Source: Plotosus lineatus
Taxonomy: Eukaryota > Chordata > Actinopteri > Siluriformes > Plotosidae
Reading direction: 5' to 3'
DNA: 64,000 bases
NCBI GenBank assembly: GCA_024760905.1
Contig: CM045745.1
Span: 1,032,501-1,096,500 of the forward strand
Positions 46,337 through 58,931 of this stretch are shown in pieces. The stretch's first letter is position 1; each line of letters opens with the position of its first letter. Position numbers and translations under genes: made by a program. The notes under the pieces are model-generated. The model was given only the letters and a program-made list of their open reading frames with translations. It searched no databases and was not told the DNA's origin.

Positions 46337-48045
46337 TTACAATATCAGACAATGCAGCCCACACCTGAGGCACTGTTCTGATTCTTCTTGGTGTGGGGAG
46401 TTTAATCTTAAACTTTGGGATCTGGCTGAATTCTCTACCACACTAGATGCGATTGCATCCTCTGGATGGACTTTCCCATCAGTCAGTTTAAAATCCACAG
46501 ATGCGAAAGAGGGGAAGCTTCCATTTTTCTTTGGCAACATTGTACATGTTTCTCCCAGTGGTGTTACTTCCTTGTTTTTTCGGGCGAAACCTCTTCCTTT
46601 GCTACTGCTAATGCTCTGGTTATCTAGGAAAGGGTCAGAGTCACTACTGTGCATCATGTTGAAGTATGTACACTTGGGTGTGAATGGCTTAGCAATGTCT
46701 TCCAGCTCAGAAGAGGATATAACAGCTAGTGCGGATAGTTGTGTCCCACAAGGTATGGAGGGTGTATCCTCACTTGTGTTTCCTTGAACTGTGTCAACTG
46801 AAGTTGTATCTACATTGTCATCTATTCCCATTGGAACAGGAGGAGATTTACGAATGAGGTGATTTTCTTTGAGAAGCCACCTACCCTTATCTATAAGGAT
46901 TCCTTCCCCAGAGTCAGGCTTTGGATAAAAAGCCTGACGTCGTTCAAGTTCAGAATTCCCAAAAGAGTCTGAAGAGTCGAAGTAGACTTGACCTGGCATA
47001 GTACTGTTAACCATGGAGTCAGGAAAAGAGCTACGGCTGTTGATGCTTGTTAAATAAGGGCTAGATGTTTGTTTTGTATCCAGATCAGGTGTCTGTGCAA
47101 TCTTGTCCAGGGTGATAACTTTTCTGTTGATGTCCTCTGTGCTTTGTTTCATGATGCCTGGGTCCATAAACAGTCGATCTGTCTCATCCTCTCCACTCTC
47201 AGTTAAAAGATCTGGAGAAACCCGTGACAGGTCTTCCCCAATGTCTGATGTATCAGATCTGTAATCAGAAAGATCAGAGGTATTTGGGCTGGGAAGACAT
47301 CTACAAGAATACTGATTCTCCATATGTTTTTTAGATGAAGACATTGCTCTATCACTGTTTCTGTCTGGTTCAATTCGTAGATAGCCATTTGAATCATATG
47401 TGAAAATCAGAGCTGATGACGTTAAAGCCAAGTTGACAAAATCCAGCAGCTGCTGCGGTAATACCATAGAATGCACACCACCACATTTTTGTTTTGCAAC
47501 TGCATCTCCTGTTCCTGCAGAATCTTCTGAATGAGATTTGGGTTTCTCTGTATTTATGCCCAATTGGCTCTTCAGAAAGTGTGTATTTGACTGATCTTCC
47601 AAGTTACAGTATCGTGGCAGAATATATAAGTCTTTGTCAACATCTAAAGCATTATGCTGTTTGTCATCATGCTCATCTTTCTCGTCAGCTGCATGACTTT
47701 CCTCCTCCAGTGTCTGGAGGTCAGGTTTGGATACCAGGTCTCGACTTTGATAAGACTCTGAGCAGTTTAAGTCTTCATCGTTCTGAAGAAGGTGGAGAGG
47801 ACAGCTTGGTTCTACATCACACTTTTCATCTTCATCTGCTTCTTTATCATTCTTATTAGCATTATGAACCTGTGCCCCAGTGATGATTTCCTCTTCTGAT
47901 TTCTGGGGCTCATGCTCAGACTTGTAGAGGTCATGCTCTTGATCAGACCCTGAAGCATGGTGTGTGTCAGCAGCTGGATTTCCACATTCAGATGTGCTAT
48001 ACATTGTTTCTTCATGGCCACTGTTGCTCTCAACTGCCTTTGAAC

Positions 48046-48110
<65 letters not shown>

Positions 48111-51100
48111 CTACTCTGTGGACAAGATTCATCTATACTAAAGTAGGATGCCCGTGATCTAGAATTGTTGTGTACTGCATTCTTCTCTTCTGGTTGGATA
48201 GTTCTATTGCTTGGGAGGTATGTGTTTACACACTCTGTTTCTGTAGTCACTGATATTATATCTGTCTGTTCAAGATGTTCCTTGGTTTTATAATATGAAT
48301 CGTCCTTTGAGTTCATGCCACATCCTTCTAAACTATCTGTACAAACGTCCTCTTTACTGACAGTGTTCCCATTCAGCTCAGAATCTGATTGGACATTCTT
48401 TTCCACTATTTCTGAAGAGAGAGATGAGTGTTTGGGTTCACATTCCACACATCCTATATCTAGTTGCCATTCTACTTTGTTTTCTCGATTAGTTGGGCTG
48501 TAATCTGGCACTTCATCAACCTGCTTTATCTCATCCTCTGTACACTTTCCCCCAACCATTTGGCTATTATTCATCATTTCCTGGTTCTGCTCACACAGAT
48601 CTGTATTTCCTAGTTTGTTATCTGTGCACATTCCCTGGTTTGTCTTAGCATCATTCACAATTTCACTTCTATATACAACTAGGTTTTTTTGGTTCATCAT
48701 AGTCTTCATTTGGGCATGTTTACCTATGATTGATTCTTCCATAGCTAGGTCTGTACTCAAAAGCACCGTGTTATAGGAACCTGATTCGAGTAGGTGTAAT
48801 TTTTCAGGACCTTTGGACAAATTTGCAATCTTAGAATTTGTAATATCACTGTGTTGACCTTCTCTTTGCTCTAAATGTCCTCTTCCTTCCTCCAAGAACC
48901 TCTGTAAATTCTCTTTCATGCAGGCATTGTGCTCGGAATCAATACTAGTTGTTTCATTCTCACAACCAGAATGCTCCTTAGTGAGCTTTGTGCTACTGAA
49001 ATAAGTCAAATCTCTTACAAGTGAGAATATCTCTCTGCGGAGACTTTCAGACATGTTAAGCTCACCCATTAACTTTCTGATACCAAAAATGTGCTCTTTA
49101 TCTTGATAGTCCTCCTCTGAGTTGACCTCAAGAGCAAGCTCCTGTTCTGATTGTCTTGTTGACAGTGGGGGACTTTCTTTAAAAATATTTTTCTCTTGGA
49201 AATCTCTCCAGCTCTTCTTTAACTGAGCCGATGTTGATTCATGGAGACTGACCAGGCTGGTCTGTCGCTCTTCTTCATCCTCTATTCTAGCCAATTTTTG
49301 TATGGATTGTACAAATTGCAGAGCCTCTGAGTTACCTGAGTCATTAGTATTGGCAGAACCTGAGTCTTCATTGGCGGAGTTGGCAATTCCATCCCTCAGA
49401 GTCATCACTATCAAGAAGGAGAGAAGCGCTTGCAGTGGAGAGCCAAACATAGAGGCTAACTGCGAGGAGAAGTCAGAATGGTTACTGTATTTCTTTTTCT
49501 TCAGGGATGATAGATGAGAATGACTGCAGGCTCTTTGGATAAGCTGAATAGATAAACATAACTGCTCCAAAATGTGTTTTATACCTGACCTAGGGGTCAC
49601 CAGAGTGTTTGTTGTTTCACCTTCGGCATCTGCCAATTTGGAAACCAAGTCTTCCGAAGACATATTCTTTCTTGTGCCAGTGTCCTGTTTAACAGCATGC
49701 AGTCTCTTATTTTGCACACAGGATCCTGCCAAGTTTTGTGTTTCCACAGATTGTCCCTCCAAACTTAATCGCACAGGTTGTCGAGACGATGGCTTCCTGA
49801 GAGTCGAACCTTCAACAGAAGCACAGGTCTCCACCAAATTGTCTGTGTTTGATTCAATTTGCATCTCTGATATGTCTGAAAAATCACTTTCAATCTGGAA
49901 CTGAACTCTAGATTCATGTAGGTTCAACTCATCCATACAGGCCATGGCTTCAGGGTGATTTTTTTCCAGCCATTTTTCCACATACTGATGCACAGTACAG
50001 GGAGATGTATGGAGCACGGGCAGAGAAACACTTTCACTCAACTCCTTACCCTCTTTATGTGATTTCATTATACTGCCATTCACAGACCTTTGCTTTCTCA
50101 GAATCTTGAAAGGTGTTGAAGGACATGTTGAGGCAATATCAAATCTGTCCTTGGCATGAGGCCTTGACATACCTAACCAACATAAAGCTCTATTTTGAGA
50201 TGGATCTCTCGATATGTTACTATAACATACATTGACCTTCTGAGGTGACTGAACTTTCTTTCTTTTTTTAACCTTCTGCTCGTATTTCTCACTTCCTGTA
50301 AAGCTGTGTGATTCTGGAGAACCACTGTGCTTTAGGTCTTTTAAAAAATCTGGAACACTACTTTTCTGTTCTTTGTGTGCAATTTTTGTCTTCATAGAGA
50401 GAACCTTTTTATTTTCAGACGTCTTTTTAATGCATGTCTTTAGTCCTTTATCTGAAATTTCATAGTCGGTGATGGAGGGTGAATCGTTATTCATTGTTTG
50501 TGAATGATCTGATTGGCCACACAGCAAAGATAAGAGTTCATTGTTCCTAGCATTCCCAGAACCAGAACTTGCAGACTGTTTGCAAAGCTCAGTATCAGAG
50601 TCAATGCTTGAAGACTGATGCCCTGATGCAGTTGAGTTTGGCTTGTTGTATTCTGGAGACATAAACTCGAATCCATCACCCTCATCAGCCCAGGTTTTAG
50701 CCAGATAGTTTTGGAATGTATCCCGTGGTTGATGAACATGCAATACAGTTTCTGTAATCTCTTTTCCTTTATTGTGAAGCTGAACAACCTCTATCATCTC
50801 TGACTGAGAGAAACGAGTCTTATTGTATTTGGGTCCTCCTGAAGTATTCTTCCTGATCCTTGGTACTGGTTTGGGACTGCATGAGTTGCCCTGACTGACA
50901 ACACGGTACCCTTCCAATGACTCACTATCATATGCGTATGCACCAGCTATGCTTTCCTGAACCTCAGTATGTGATTGTTGCTTTATATTCTCAAGTGACC
51001 TTTCTTTCTTTCTAGCACGCCAAGGTCCTGGAGTAGGCGGCCTCCTGAAACGTGGTTTTGGTTTTTCTTCTTGCTTATTTAGTTTGATTGTTTCATAAGC

Positions 51101-51637
51101 CTGGTTCTTCTCAGCCTTAGATTCACGGTTGTCTATATTTGACTCTCTTGTTCTGTTGGTATTATGACTTTTGTTATCTGGGGATTTGCTACTTGAGACT
51201 GCTGGAGAGAATGCTGCCATCTCCTGGCCATTAACACGGGCTCGACTCACTGTGCTGGTCCAGAAAATCATCTCCTCTTGCTTTATAGTGAGCCGCACTT
51301 TCATTTCGACGGTAATGCTTCCATCCTGATTCACACGAAACGATTTCTCAATCTCGTCATCTGCAGCTATAATCAGGGGATCTCGATCCTCTATATCAGA
51401 CATGAAGTCACATTTCTCCACCTTTTCTGATTCTTGGCTGTTCATGCTCACCATTGAGACTATTTCACCTTTATTTTCTTCAGTGTGACTTTCGTTTAGA
51501 GAATTATGGATCTGATTTACCAAGTGTCTTTCTGAAGACAATGAGAAGTTTCTGAATCTTCTACTGCTGACGGATTGTTGTTCAACTTCTTTACAGTTTT
51601 CACATTTGCAGGGTTGATCAGAAGGGTCATGTGGCAA
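46337..51637 (-). CDS. rp1: oxygen-regulated protein 1 (RP1), large last exon, partial
   Basis: RP1 is a doublecortin-family microtubule-associated protein of the photoreceptor connecting cilium and axoneme, needed for outer-segment disc order; human mutations cause retinitis pigmentosa. This about 1,766-codon open exon matches the region after the doublecortin domains. Near residue 95-125 is EKSFRVNQDGSITVEMKVRL; near 200 RRPPTPGPWRARKK; near 1577 GILIDKGRWLLKENHL, followed by NVDTTSVDTVQ, SSSELEDIAKPF and YFNMMHSSDSDPF. These match human RP1 in order, including its C-terminal third. The frame opens at a TTG, not an ATG, so the true exon start is a splice acceptor in about 51590-51640 and the DCX exons lie outside. 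A pure Asp run lies near residue 1175. The protein ends at GLHCLIL, roughly 200 residues before the human end as I recall it. Confidence 0.9.
48047..48111 (-). repeat. coding (GAT)n microsatellite, poly-Asp in RP1
   Basis: About 22 consecutive GAT codons with no synonymous GAC interruptions encode a poly-aspartate tract in the RP1 exon. Purity at the DNA level suggests slippage and length polymorphism. Confidence 0.95.
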
Positions 51638-51827
51638 AGAGGCAAAACAAAGAGAAAAACATAGTAAATAAGTACAACTATAAATAAATACAGTTTACAT
51701 ATAATGATTAATTTTGATATACAATATACTCCAGAATAATCATCACCATTATTCAATATTAGAACGAGAAGCACAATTTTAATTTCTAACAAACACTGTG
51801 ATATTTTATTGAAACATACTGTCTTTG
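51638..51827. other. RP1 intron start, AT-rich
   Basis: Short AT-rich stretch between the RP1 exon and RTE copy 7. On the minus strand it includes a pyrimidine tract (51638-51660) suitable for a splice acceptor. Confidence 0.4.
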
Positions 51828-54502
51828 AGAACCTCAACATTTTCATCTCTGCTACCTCCAGCTCTGCCTCCTGCCTTTTCCTCAGTGCCACTGTTTCTAA
51901 ATCATACAACATCGCTGGCCTCAACACCGTCTTGTACCGATACCCTCCTATCACACATCACACCAGACACTTTTCTCCAACCATTCCAACCAGCCTGCAC
52001 ATGCTTCTTCACCTCTTTTCCACACTCTCCATTGCTCTGGATTGTTGAGCCTAAGTACTTAAAATCCTCCACCTTCCTTAGCTCTGCTCCCTGTAACCTC
52101 ACCGTTCCTCTTGGGTCCTTGTCATTCATACACATGTGTTCTGTCTTAATGAGGCTAACCTTCATTCCTCTCCTTTCCAGGGCATATCTCCACCTCTTGA
52201 GATTTTCCTGCACTTGTTCTCTGCTCTCACTTCAGATCACAATGTCAACTGCAAACATCATAGTCCATGGAGATTCTTGCCTAACCTTGTCTGTCAGCCT
52301 GTCCATCACCATAGTAAACAAGAAGGGGCTCAACGCTGACTCTTGATGCAGTCCTACCTCCACCTTGAATTCTTCTGTCACACCGACAGCACACCTCACC
52401 ACTGTCTTACATCTCTCATACATGTCCTGCACCACTCTAACATACTTCTCTGCCACTCCAGACTTCCTCATGCAATACCACAGTTCCTCTCTCGGCACCC
52501 TGTCATATGCTTTCTCCAGCTCCACAAAGGCACAATGCAGCTCCTTCTGACCTTCTCTGCACTTCTCTATTAACATCCTCACAGCAAACACTGCATCTGT
52601 GGTGTTCTTTCTTGGCATGAAACCAAACTGTTGTTCACAAATGCTGACCTCTGCCCTTAGTCTAGCTTCCACTATTCTTTCCCATAACTTCATCGTCTGG
52701 CTCATCAACTTTATCCCTCTGTAGTTGCCACAACTCTGCATGTCTCCCTTGTTCTTAAAAATGGGCACCAGCACCAACTACCTTTCCATTCTTCATCCTC
52801 TTCAATGCCCTCCTCACTTTACCCTTACTACTCTTTGCTACTTCCTGGTCCTCAACAGTCACCTCTTCTACTCTTTTTTCTCTCATTTTCCTCATTAATC
52901 AGCTTTTCAAAGTACTCTTTCCATCTTCCCAGCACAGTTCTGTCATCAGTCAGTACATTTCCCTCTCTGTCCTTAATCACTCTAACTTGCTGCACGTCCT
53001 TCCCATCTCTAGTTCTCTGCTGTGCCAACCTGTATAAATCATTTTCTCCCTCTTTACTTTCCAACCAAGCATACAAGTCATCATACACCCTCTGTTTGGC
53101 CTTTGACACTACCTACGCTACCTACGCTACCTTCGCTACCTTCGCCTTATGCTGTGTCTCCCTGTACTCCTGTTTACTCTCTTCGGTCCTCTCAATGTCC
53201 CACTTCTTGTTTGCTAACCCCTTCTTTTGTACATACTCCTGCACGTCCTGATTCCACTACCAAGTCTCCTTATCTACTCTCCTTCCAGATGACACGCCAA
53301 GTATTCTCCTACCTGTCTCCCTGATCACATTAGCTGTGGGTGTCCAGTCATCTGGAAGCACTTCCTGGCCACCCAAAGCCTGTTTCAACTCCTCCTTGAA
53401 GACAACACGACACTTTTCCTTTTTCAGCTTCCACCACTTTGTCTTCTGCTCTGCCTTTGCCTTCTTCACCTTCCTCACCATCAGCATCATCCTGCACACC
53501 ACCATCCTATGCTGTTTGGCAACACTCTCACCCGCTACTACTTTGCAGTCACTGACTTCCTTCAAATTACATCGCCGACACAAGATGTATCTGTGTGCTC
53601 CTACCTCCGCTTTTATAAGTCACCCTATGCTCCTGTCTCTTCTGGAAGAAAGTATTTACCACAGCCATTTTCATCGTTTTTGCAAAATCTATCAACATCT
53701 GTCCTTCTGCGTTCCTGTCCTGGATACCAAACCTGCCCATCACTTCCTCATCCCCTCTGTTTCCTGCACCAACTTGTCCATTGAAGTCTGCCCCAATGAC
53801 CACTCTTTCATCTCTGTGGGTACTCTGCTTCACTTCATCTAACTCACTCCAGAATCTCTCCTTCTCTTCTAGCTCACATCCTGTCTGTGGGGCATAAGCA
53901 CTAACAACATTGAACATCACACCTTCAATTTCTAACTTGAGACTCATCACTCTGTCTGACACTCTTTTCACTTCTAGAACATTCCTGACAAACCCCTCCT
54001 TCAAGATGACTCCTACTCCATTTCTCTTCCCATCCACACCATGAAAAATCAGCTTAAACTCTGCTCCTAAGCTTTTAGCCTTGCTACCTTTTCACCTGGT
54101 CTCCTGAACACACAGTATGTCCACCTTCCTCCTCTGCATCATGTCAGCCAGCTCTATAGCTCTTCCTGTCATAGTTCAAACATTCAAAGTCCCTACTCTC
54201 AGTCCTAGACTCATGCCTTTCCTCTTCTCTCTGCCTACGGACACGCCTCCCGCCTCTCCTTCTTCGACCAACAGTAGTCCAATTTCCACCAGCACCCTGT
54301 TAGTTAACAGCACTGATGGCAGTCGTTGTTAATCCGGGCCTCGACTGATCCGGTATGAATTTTTTTGTTGTGACTCGCATATTTTATCTGCCATTTGTTT
54401 CATGCCGGATGCCCTTCCTGACGCAACCCTCTGCATTTATCCGGGCTTGGGACCGGTGTGAGGGAGAGATTAGTTTGTGCCCCGCCCTCACGGCTGCATT
54501 TC
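51828..54502 (-). mobile_element. RTE LINE copy 7, 3'-truncated
   Basis: It keeps the 5' UTR (54400-54502), endonuclease (VVIGADFNGQVG), linker and RT (catalytic box FAVD, one Asp lost). It stops at 51828 within the C-terminal region, so the 3' UTR and tail are gone. A short internal deletion joins 52772 to the linker, and a CTACCTACG-type micro-repeat sits at 53105-53145. It probably lies in an RP1 intron, in the same orientation as the gene. Confidence 0.88.
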
Positions 54503-54509
54503 TCTCATG

Positions 54510-55445
54510 GTTGCATTTCAAACTTACCAATTTTATTTGATCAGTCTCTGTAACAGTAAAATGAGGTGTTCACTGCCTGTAAAAGTGAGTTTACATGGTA
54601 TTTCAAGACCTCCTGCCATTGGGGAATGTCTATAATGTTCATCAGTAACAACACATTTGTGTTCTCTTGGTAAATGTCCAACAAAATGAACCATTAGAAA
54701 GTGCTACAGCAAAACTATGCTCTGAATTAATGGAGCGATGAGCCAGATATGGACCTATCAGAAAGTGATGACCAGTATTTTTCACTCAATTCTCCTGCTC
54801 ACTAACTTCATACACTTAAGCACGTTCCTGGCCATGTGCTTTTCAACCTGCCTTGTGCTAAAGTTCACCTTTGTGTTGATTGGTTTAACATGCCATGTGC
54901 TAAAGTTGACATTCATGTTATTTGGCTCGATTTTACATCGGGGAAAATCTTTAAAGAAAAAGCACCAGGAGGGAACATTAAAGGGTCTTTTTTAAATTAC
55001 GCTGTTTTCTGTTTATTTTCAGCTTGCATGTAAGTAATTTGGTTGATACCTAAAATGAATAACGCAGATACCAGTAAAACTATTTTATTGTTCTGTTATT
55101 ATTCTTGTTTTCCACCTCGATGGTAATAAGCACTTACTGTTCCACTCCACTGGTAAACATTTTAATAAGCGCCCACCCACTCCAATTTTAAAGCACCCTG
55201 GCAAGGGTTATCAGCTGGGGGATGCACAGGGTGCACGTGCCCCCCCCCCCACAGCAGGAGTTGAGTTCCACTGGACACGAAATTATGTGTATTCACAATC
55301 TTATCTATCTATCTATCTATCTAGTGCCTGAGTCATAGGACAACCATTGGCCACCCACTATGAAGGATAACACCCTGGATATCATCTTCATGGAGGTTTC
55401 CTTGGCAGGATTAGTGCAGTGGTTTGCTATTGCGTTCTGCACTAT
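54510..55445. other. no gene recognised
   Basis: Intergenic or intronic sequence. A short (TATC)n lies near 55300. Two similar segments near 54830 and 54890 share CATGTGCTAAAGTT-type words. Confidence 0.4.
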
Positions 55446-55449
55446 GCGA

Positions 55450-55648
55450 ACCTACGGGCAATTTAGAACCAATTAACCTACTGTGCATGTCTTTGGATTG
55501 TGGGAGGAAACCGGAGCACCTGGAGGAAACCCAGCAAGCACAGGGAGAACATACAAACTCAACACAGGAACACTCAGGCCAGGAATCGAACCCAGGCCTT
55601 TTTGATGTGAGGCGGACGTGCTAACCACTACGCCACCGTGCTGCCCAC
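55450..55648 (-). mobile_element. SINE-E
   Basis: A clear minus-strand tRNA-like head: GGGCAGCACGGTGGCGTAGT, TTAGCACGTCCGCCTCACA, B box GGGTTCGATTCC. The body follows through CTCCGGTTTCCTCCCAC to TTAATTGGTTC. Confidence 0.8.
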
Positions 55649-55699
55649 AATCTTATAAATAAACTTAATGACTGTTATTGAAGAGAAAGTCGGAGATAA

Positions 55700-55905
55700 G
55701 TTACACATGACTAGAGTCAGGAAGTAAACCGGAAGTTAACGGGCACTGCGCCTGTGCAAACCCGAGCTGACCAATCAACAAACATAATATTATCAGTAAG
55801 CAACAATAGCTGAACACTGTCAATCAAACAAAGTGCGAGTGTGAGAATAAAGCACAGTTTGTTAGTCCCGTTACCGGCTCCTGCACATGTGTCAGAACAC
55901 AAACG
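55700..55905 (+). other. possible LTR-like segment
   Basis: AATAAA near 55845, followed by GTTAGTCCCGTTACCGG and ending GTCAGAACACA, resembles an R-U5 region. No TATA box or target duplication was seen, so this is weak. Confidence 0.25.
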
Positions 55906-56825
55906 TTGACGCACAGAGAATGAATGGATAAAATAATCATAAGCCATCCAGCCTGGATCTGCAGCCTAATGCTCAGTATAAAATTAATAGTACTGCATGT
56001 TTTTGTGCTGTAAATATGTATGAATATTTGTTTGTGCCTTTGAATAGATAAATAACTTTAGCTCAATTTGTAAATATATTTAGCACATGTACTTGCAGAT
56101 GTAGTTTGAAATATATTTGAGAATGGTTTTGGTTGAACTATAATATTTCAATGCAGTTCACCCCTGTATAGACAGCCATTTTTTAAAGTTACAATTCGAC
56201 CCACGGGTGTACCTGGTTCCCCCAAAGTGCTGAGTAAAATAACTTATTAAATTGCTAAAATTATATGAAAGATTATGTGAAAGTGTTTATAAAATGCAAA
56301 TGTTGTAAAATAGATTTAATTGTTTTTGTAATTGAACTGTAAATACGTCTTTGTTAAACTGTAGTGTGCAGTGTAACTCTGGTGCATTGAGATTCATTAG
56401 TGTTGTATGATTGTATAACATAATTCATAAGACCTCTACGCCAGTTTTAATTATGACTCAAATTATGTATATAATTAAAACAGTCTGGTGTTCAATTTGT
56501 TCTTGTGTTTCTCTATAATCCTTTAAGGCTTAAGGCCTATAGCCCCTGGGACTCGAGTTCCGGTCAACCAAGATGTGCACACACACCCCCCCCCCCCCAC
56601 ACACACACACACACACGATCAGACCAGCCTACGCCCTTGCCTGGGCGCTTATCACGTCGTATACGGTATTCTCCAGACTCAATTTTTAAAAAGATTTTAA
56701 AAGCTTCCCATAATATTGTTTTTTTTTAAACAGTGGATGATTTTCTTTGACTGTGGTTCCCTTGTTTGTAGAAAAGATTTAATTATGGCCGTATTGTTCA
56801 AATGATACTGAGTAAAGTCCCAAAA
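55906..56825. other. no gene recognised
   Basis: AT-rich sequence with a short C-run and (CA)n near 56580-56620. No coding signal. Confidence 0.45.
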
Positions 56826-56950
56826 TTCATTCATTCATTTTCTGAACTACTTAATCCTAATTAGAGCTACAGGGAGTCTGGCATCCATCTCAGCCAACTC
56901 TGGCTGAGGGCAGAATAGACCCCAGTCAGCTTGCCAGGCCATTGCAGGGC
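56826..56950 (-). mobile_element. L2-type tail fragment
   Basis: Minus-strand TTGCAGGGC-side sequence with GCAAGCTGACTGGGG and GCTGAGATGGATGCCAG, ending (GAAT)n. It is the tail shared by SINE-A (L2 form) and SINE-E, without head or centre. Confidence 0.7.
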
Positions 56951-57394
56951 GCGTGCCCAAATGTTTCAGTCAAATAAGACTTTTTGTTAATTGAGCACAG
57001 TGGCATTTTTAATGTGTGGCGTTGTTATTCATTACCCGATTTGACCTTTATGAAACAGCATATTTACATTTACTATTAGAGGGGCAGTTACAGTGTGCAA
57101 GGTACCTCTGCTATGCAACATGGATAATGCAGTAAATAGGCCTTGCATGGGTACTGGTCTTAAACATCTATGTAATGTACCTGTTTTAAGATGTGTTCTC
57201 AAGTCTATGGATGTGACCAAGTTGGCAAAAAAAACAAACAAACAAACAAAAACAAAACAACTGCATTAGAAAAATTTACTTGATGGCCCAGGTTCAAGGT
57301 TCACACATTAAAAATCCATTTATTTATCTATTTACATTTATTTATCCTTAAGCTGTAGTTGGGAGTCCTTTCTATCCCTAATTGGGTTCAATAA

Positions 57395-57560
57395 TGATTG
57401 TGGTTATCATGTCCACCTCACAGCAAGGGTTCGAGTCCCGAGCTTGGTGGGGTTGCTTCTGTGCAGAGTTTGGCAAGCTTGCCATTTTTATTCAAGTGTT
57501 CTATATTGTTTCTGGTTTCCTCCCACGTCCAAAAATACACACATTAGGCTAACAGGGCAG
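57395..57560 (+). mobile_element. SINE-E fragment
   Basis: A partial head (CATGTCCACCTCACAGCAAG) with B box GGGTTCGAGTCCC, then GGTTTCCTCCCACGTCC and ACACATTAGGCTAAC. Confidence 0.65.
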
Positions 57561-57564
57561 CCAT

Positions 57565-57902
57565 GGGCAGTGGTGGCCTGGTGGTATAGGGCGCTGGATC
57601 GTTAATCCTAAGGTTGGGGGTTCGAGTCCCACTTACCACAAGGTTGTCACTGTCCCCCCAGTGCAGCTAACTGGGTTATCAAAGGCCGGCCATGTCTCTC
57701 ACTGTCTATGGTGAGAGGTTGATGTAAAAGAACCATTGCTGACTTTCGTGAAGAGGAGCTGCAAAGCCGTCAGTGTGTTTCTGTCCCTTGATAAAGGGTT
57801 GTGTCAGGAAGGGCATCTGACGTAAAAACCTATGAACCAAATCAAACATGTGAATCATTCGCCGTGGCGACCCCTGAAAAAAGGGAAAAGCCGAAAGGAA
57901 AT
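57565..57902 (+). mobile_element. SINE-A, RTE-tail form, full length
   Basis: The best RTE-tail copy. The A box TGGCCTGGTGG is at 57574-57584 and the B box GGTTCGAGTCC at 57619-57629, so it carries an internal Pol III promoter. The SINE-A centre runs from about 57655 to 57785. The RTE 5'-UTR-like block (AGGGTTGTGTCAGGAAGGGC) runs from about 57795. The RTE 3'-end block (GTGGCGACCCCTGAAAAAAG) runs to the A/G-rich end. Confidence 0.9.
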
Positions 57903-57924
57903 CATCATGATCAAACTTATGAAT

Positions 57925-58106
57925 AAAGAAGCAGGTTTGGGACCTAAAGGTCACTGGTTTGTTCCCCGAACCAGCAGGGGGGAAAATGTGTGGTGATGAG
58001 GGTGTGAGTTTCACCTTCCTCCCCTCCATCTTCATGACTGAAGTGCTCTTGAGCAACTCATCTAATCCCAACCGCTCCTCATTCATTGTGTGGCAGACTA
58101 CTGCTT

Positions 58107-58154
<48 letters not shown>
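57925..58154 (+). mobile_element. SINE-D followed by (TG)n
   Basis: Plus-strand SINE-D with ACCTAAAGGTCACTGG, a B-box-like TGGTTTGTTCCCCGAACC and the GAAGTGCTCTTGAGCAACTC block. It ends in a 45-bp (TG)n run. Confidence 0.65.
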
Positions 58155-58156
<2 letters not shown>

Positions 58157-58309
58157 CACTTTGGATGGGTTAAATACAGAGGCAATAAGTTTCCTTGTGG
58201 AATTAATACAGTATAGTAAAATAAAATAAAAAAAATCTGATAACTTGCTGTTGAAATCGCCCCTAGTGTGGGTATCAATTGTTGTGTGTGTGTGTGTGTG
58301 TGTTGGACA

Positions 58310-58931
58310 GTCGGGTGGACTGAGCAGACTTGTGTACAGAATTTCCTATTACTCACACGTATTACATCTGGAAGGCTCTGTAATTCATTAACATTTGAAG
58401 AGTACATTAAAGAGACAATGACACAGCTTACGTGGCTGTGTATTTGTTGGCCCAGTGGATTCAGATATGGCTGAGTGTGCTAGTTGACTGGATGCTTGGA
58501 GATTGAAGTTAGCCAGCTGAAAGGGTTCATGACCAGCTGCGACAATCACACCAGAGCATAGAATCAGAGCCTGCAGACCATCAACCTACAAACAGAATGG
58601 TGGACAATGTATATAATTTCTTCTCACAGAATTGTTTATTTACAGTTTTCAAGTTGTTGTCAAACGCTCAGTGATAGCCATCAGGTCTTATTATTTGGGA
58701 GATTTTGGATACTTTCATATGTGATAACAGATATCATATTTATCAGGAATCATGCAGATTCACACTGAGCCAAAGGTAACAGGGTTCTAAGGCAAACATT
58801 AGATAGATACAGTACACATAATAAAATCCATCAAGAAAACAGACTGGGTAAATAAATGCACGTGACTTTTGTTCAGCAATCTTTAGTCGCGGAGCTGGAT
58901 AAGGCAGTGCAGAGAGCAAGATGTGCAAACA
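58310..58931 (-). other. possible 3' flank or LTR of the gypsy element
   Basis: Beyond the RNase H-like frame the minus strand loses coding sequence at once; no integrase is seen. The sequence GCACTGCCTTATCCAGCTCC to GATATCTGTTATCACA could be LTR, but no second LTR is in the window to compare. Confidence 0.25.

Noticed and set aside
47812..48132. poly-Met and poly-Ser frames over RP1
   Set aside because: They are other-frame readings of the GAT repeat in the RP1 exon.
54510..58900. doublecortin-domain exons of RP1
   Set aside because: I looked on the minus strand for DCX-like frames upstream of the large exon and found none. They must lie outside the window or be missing from it.
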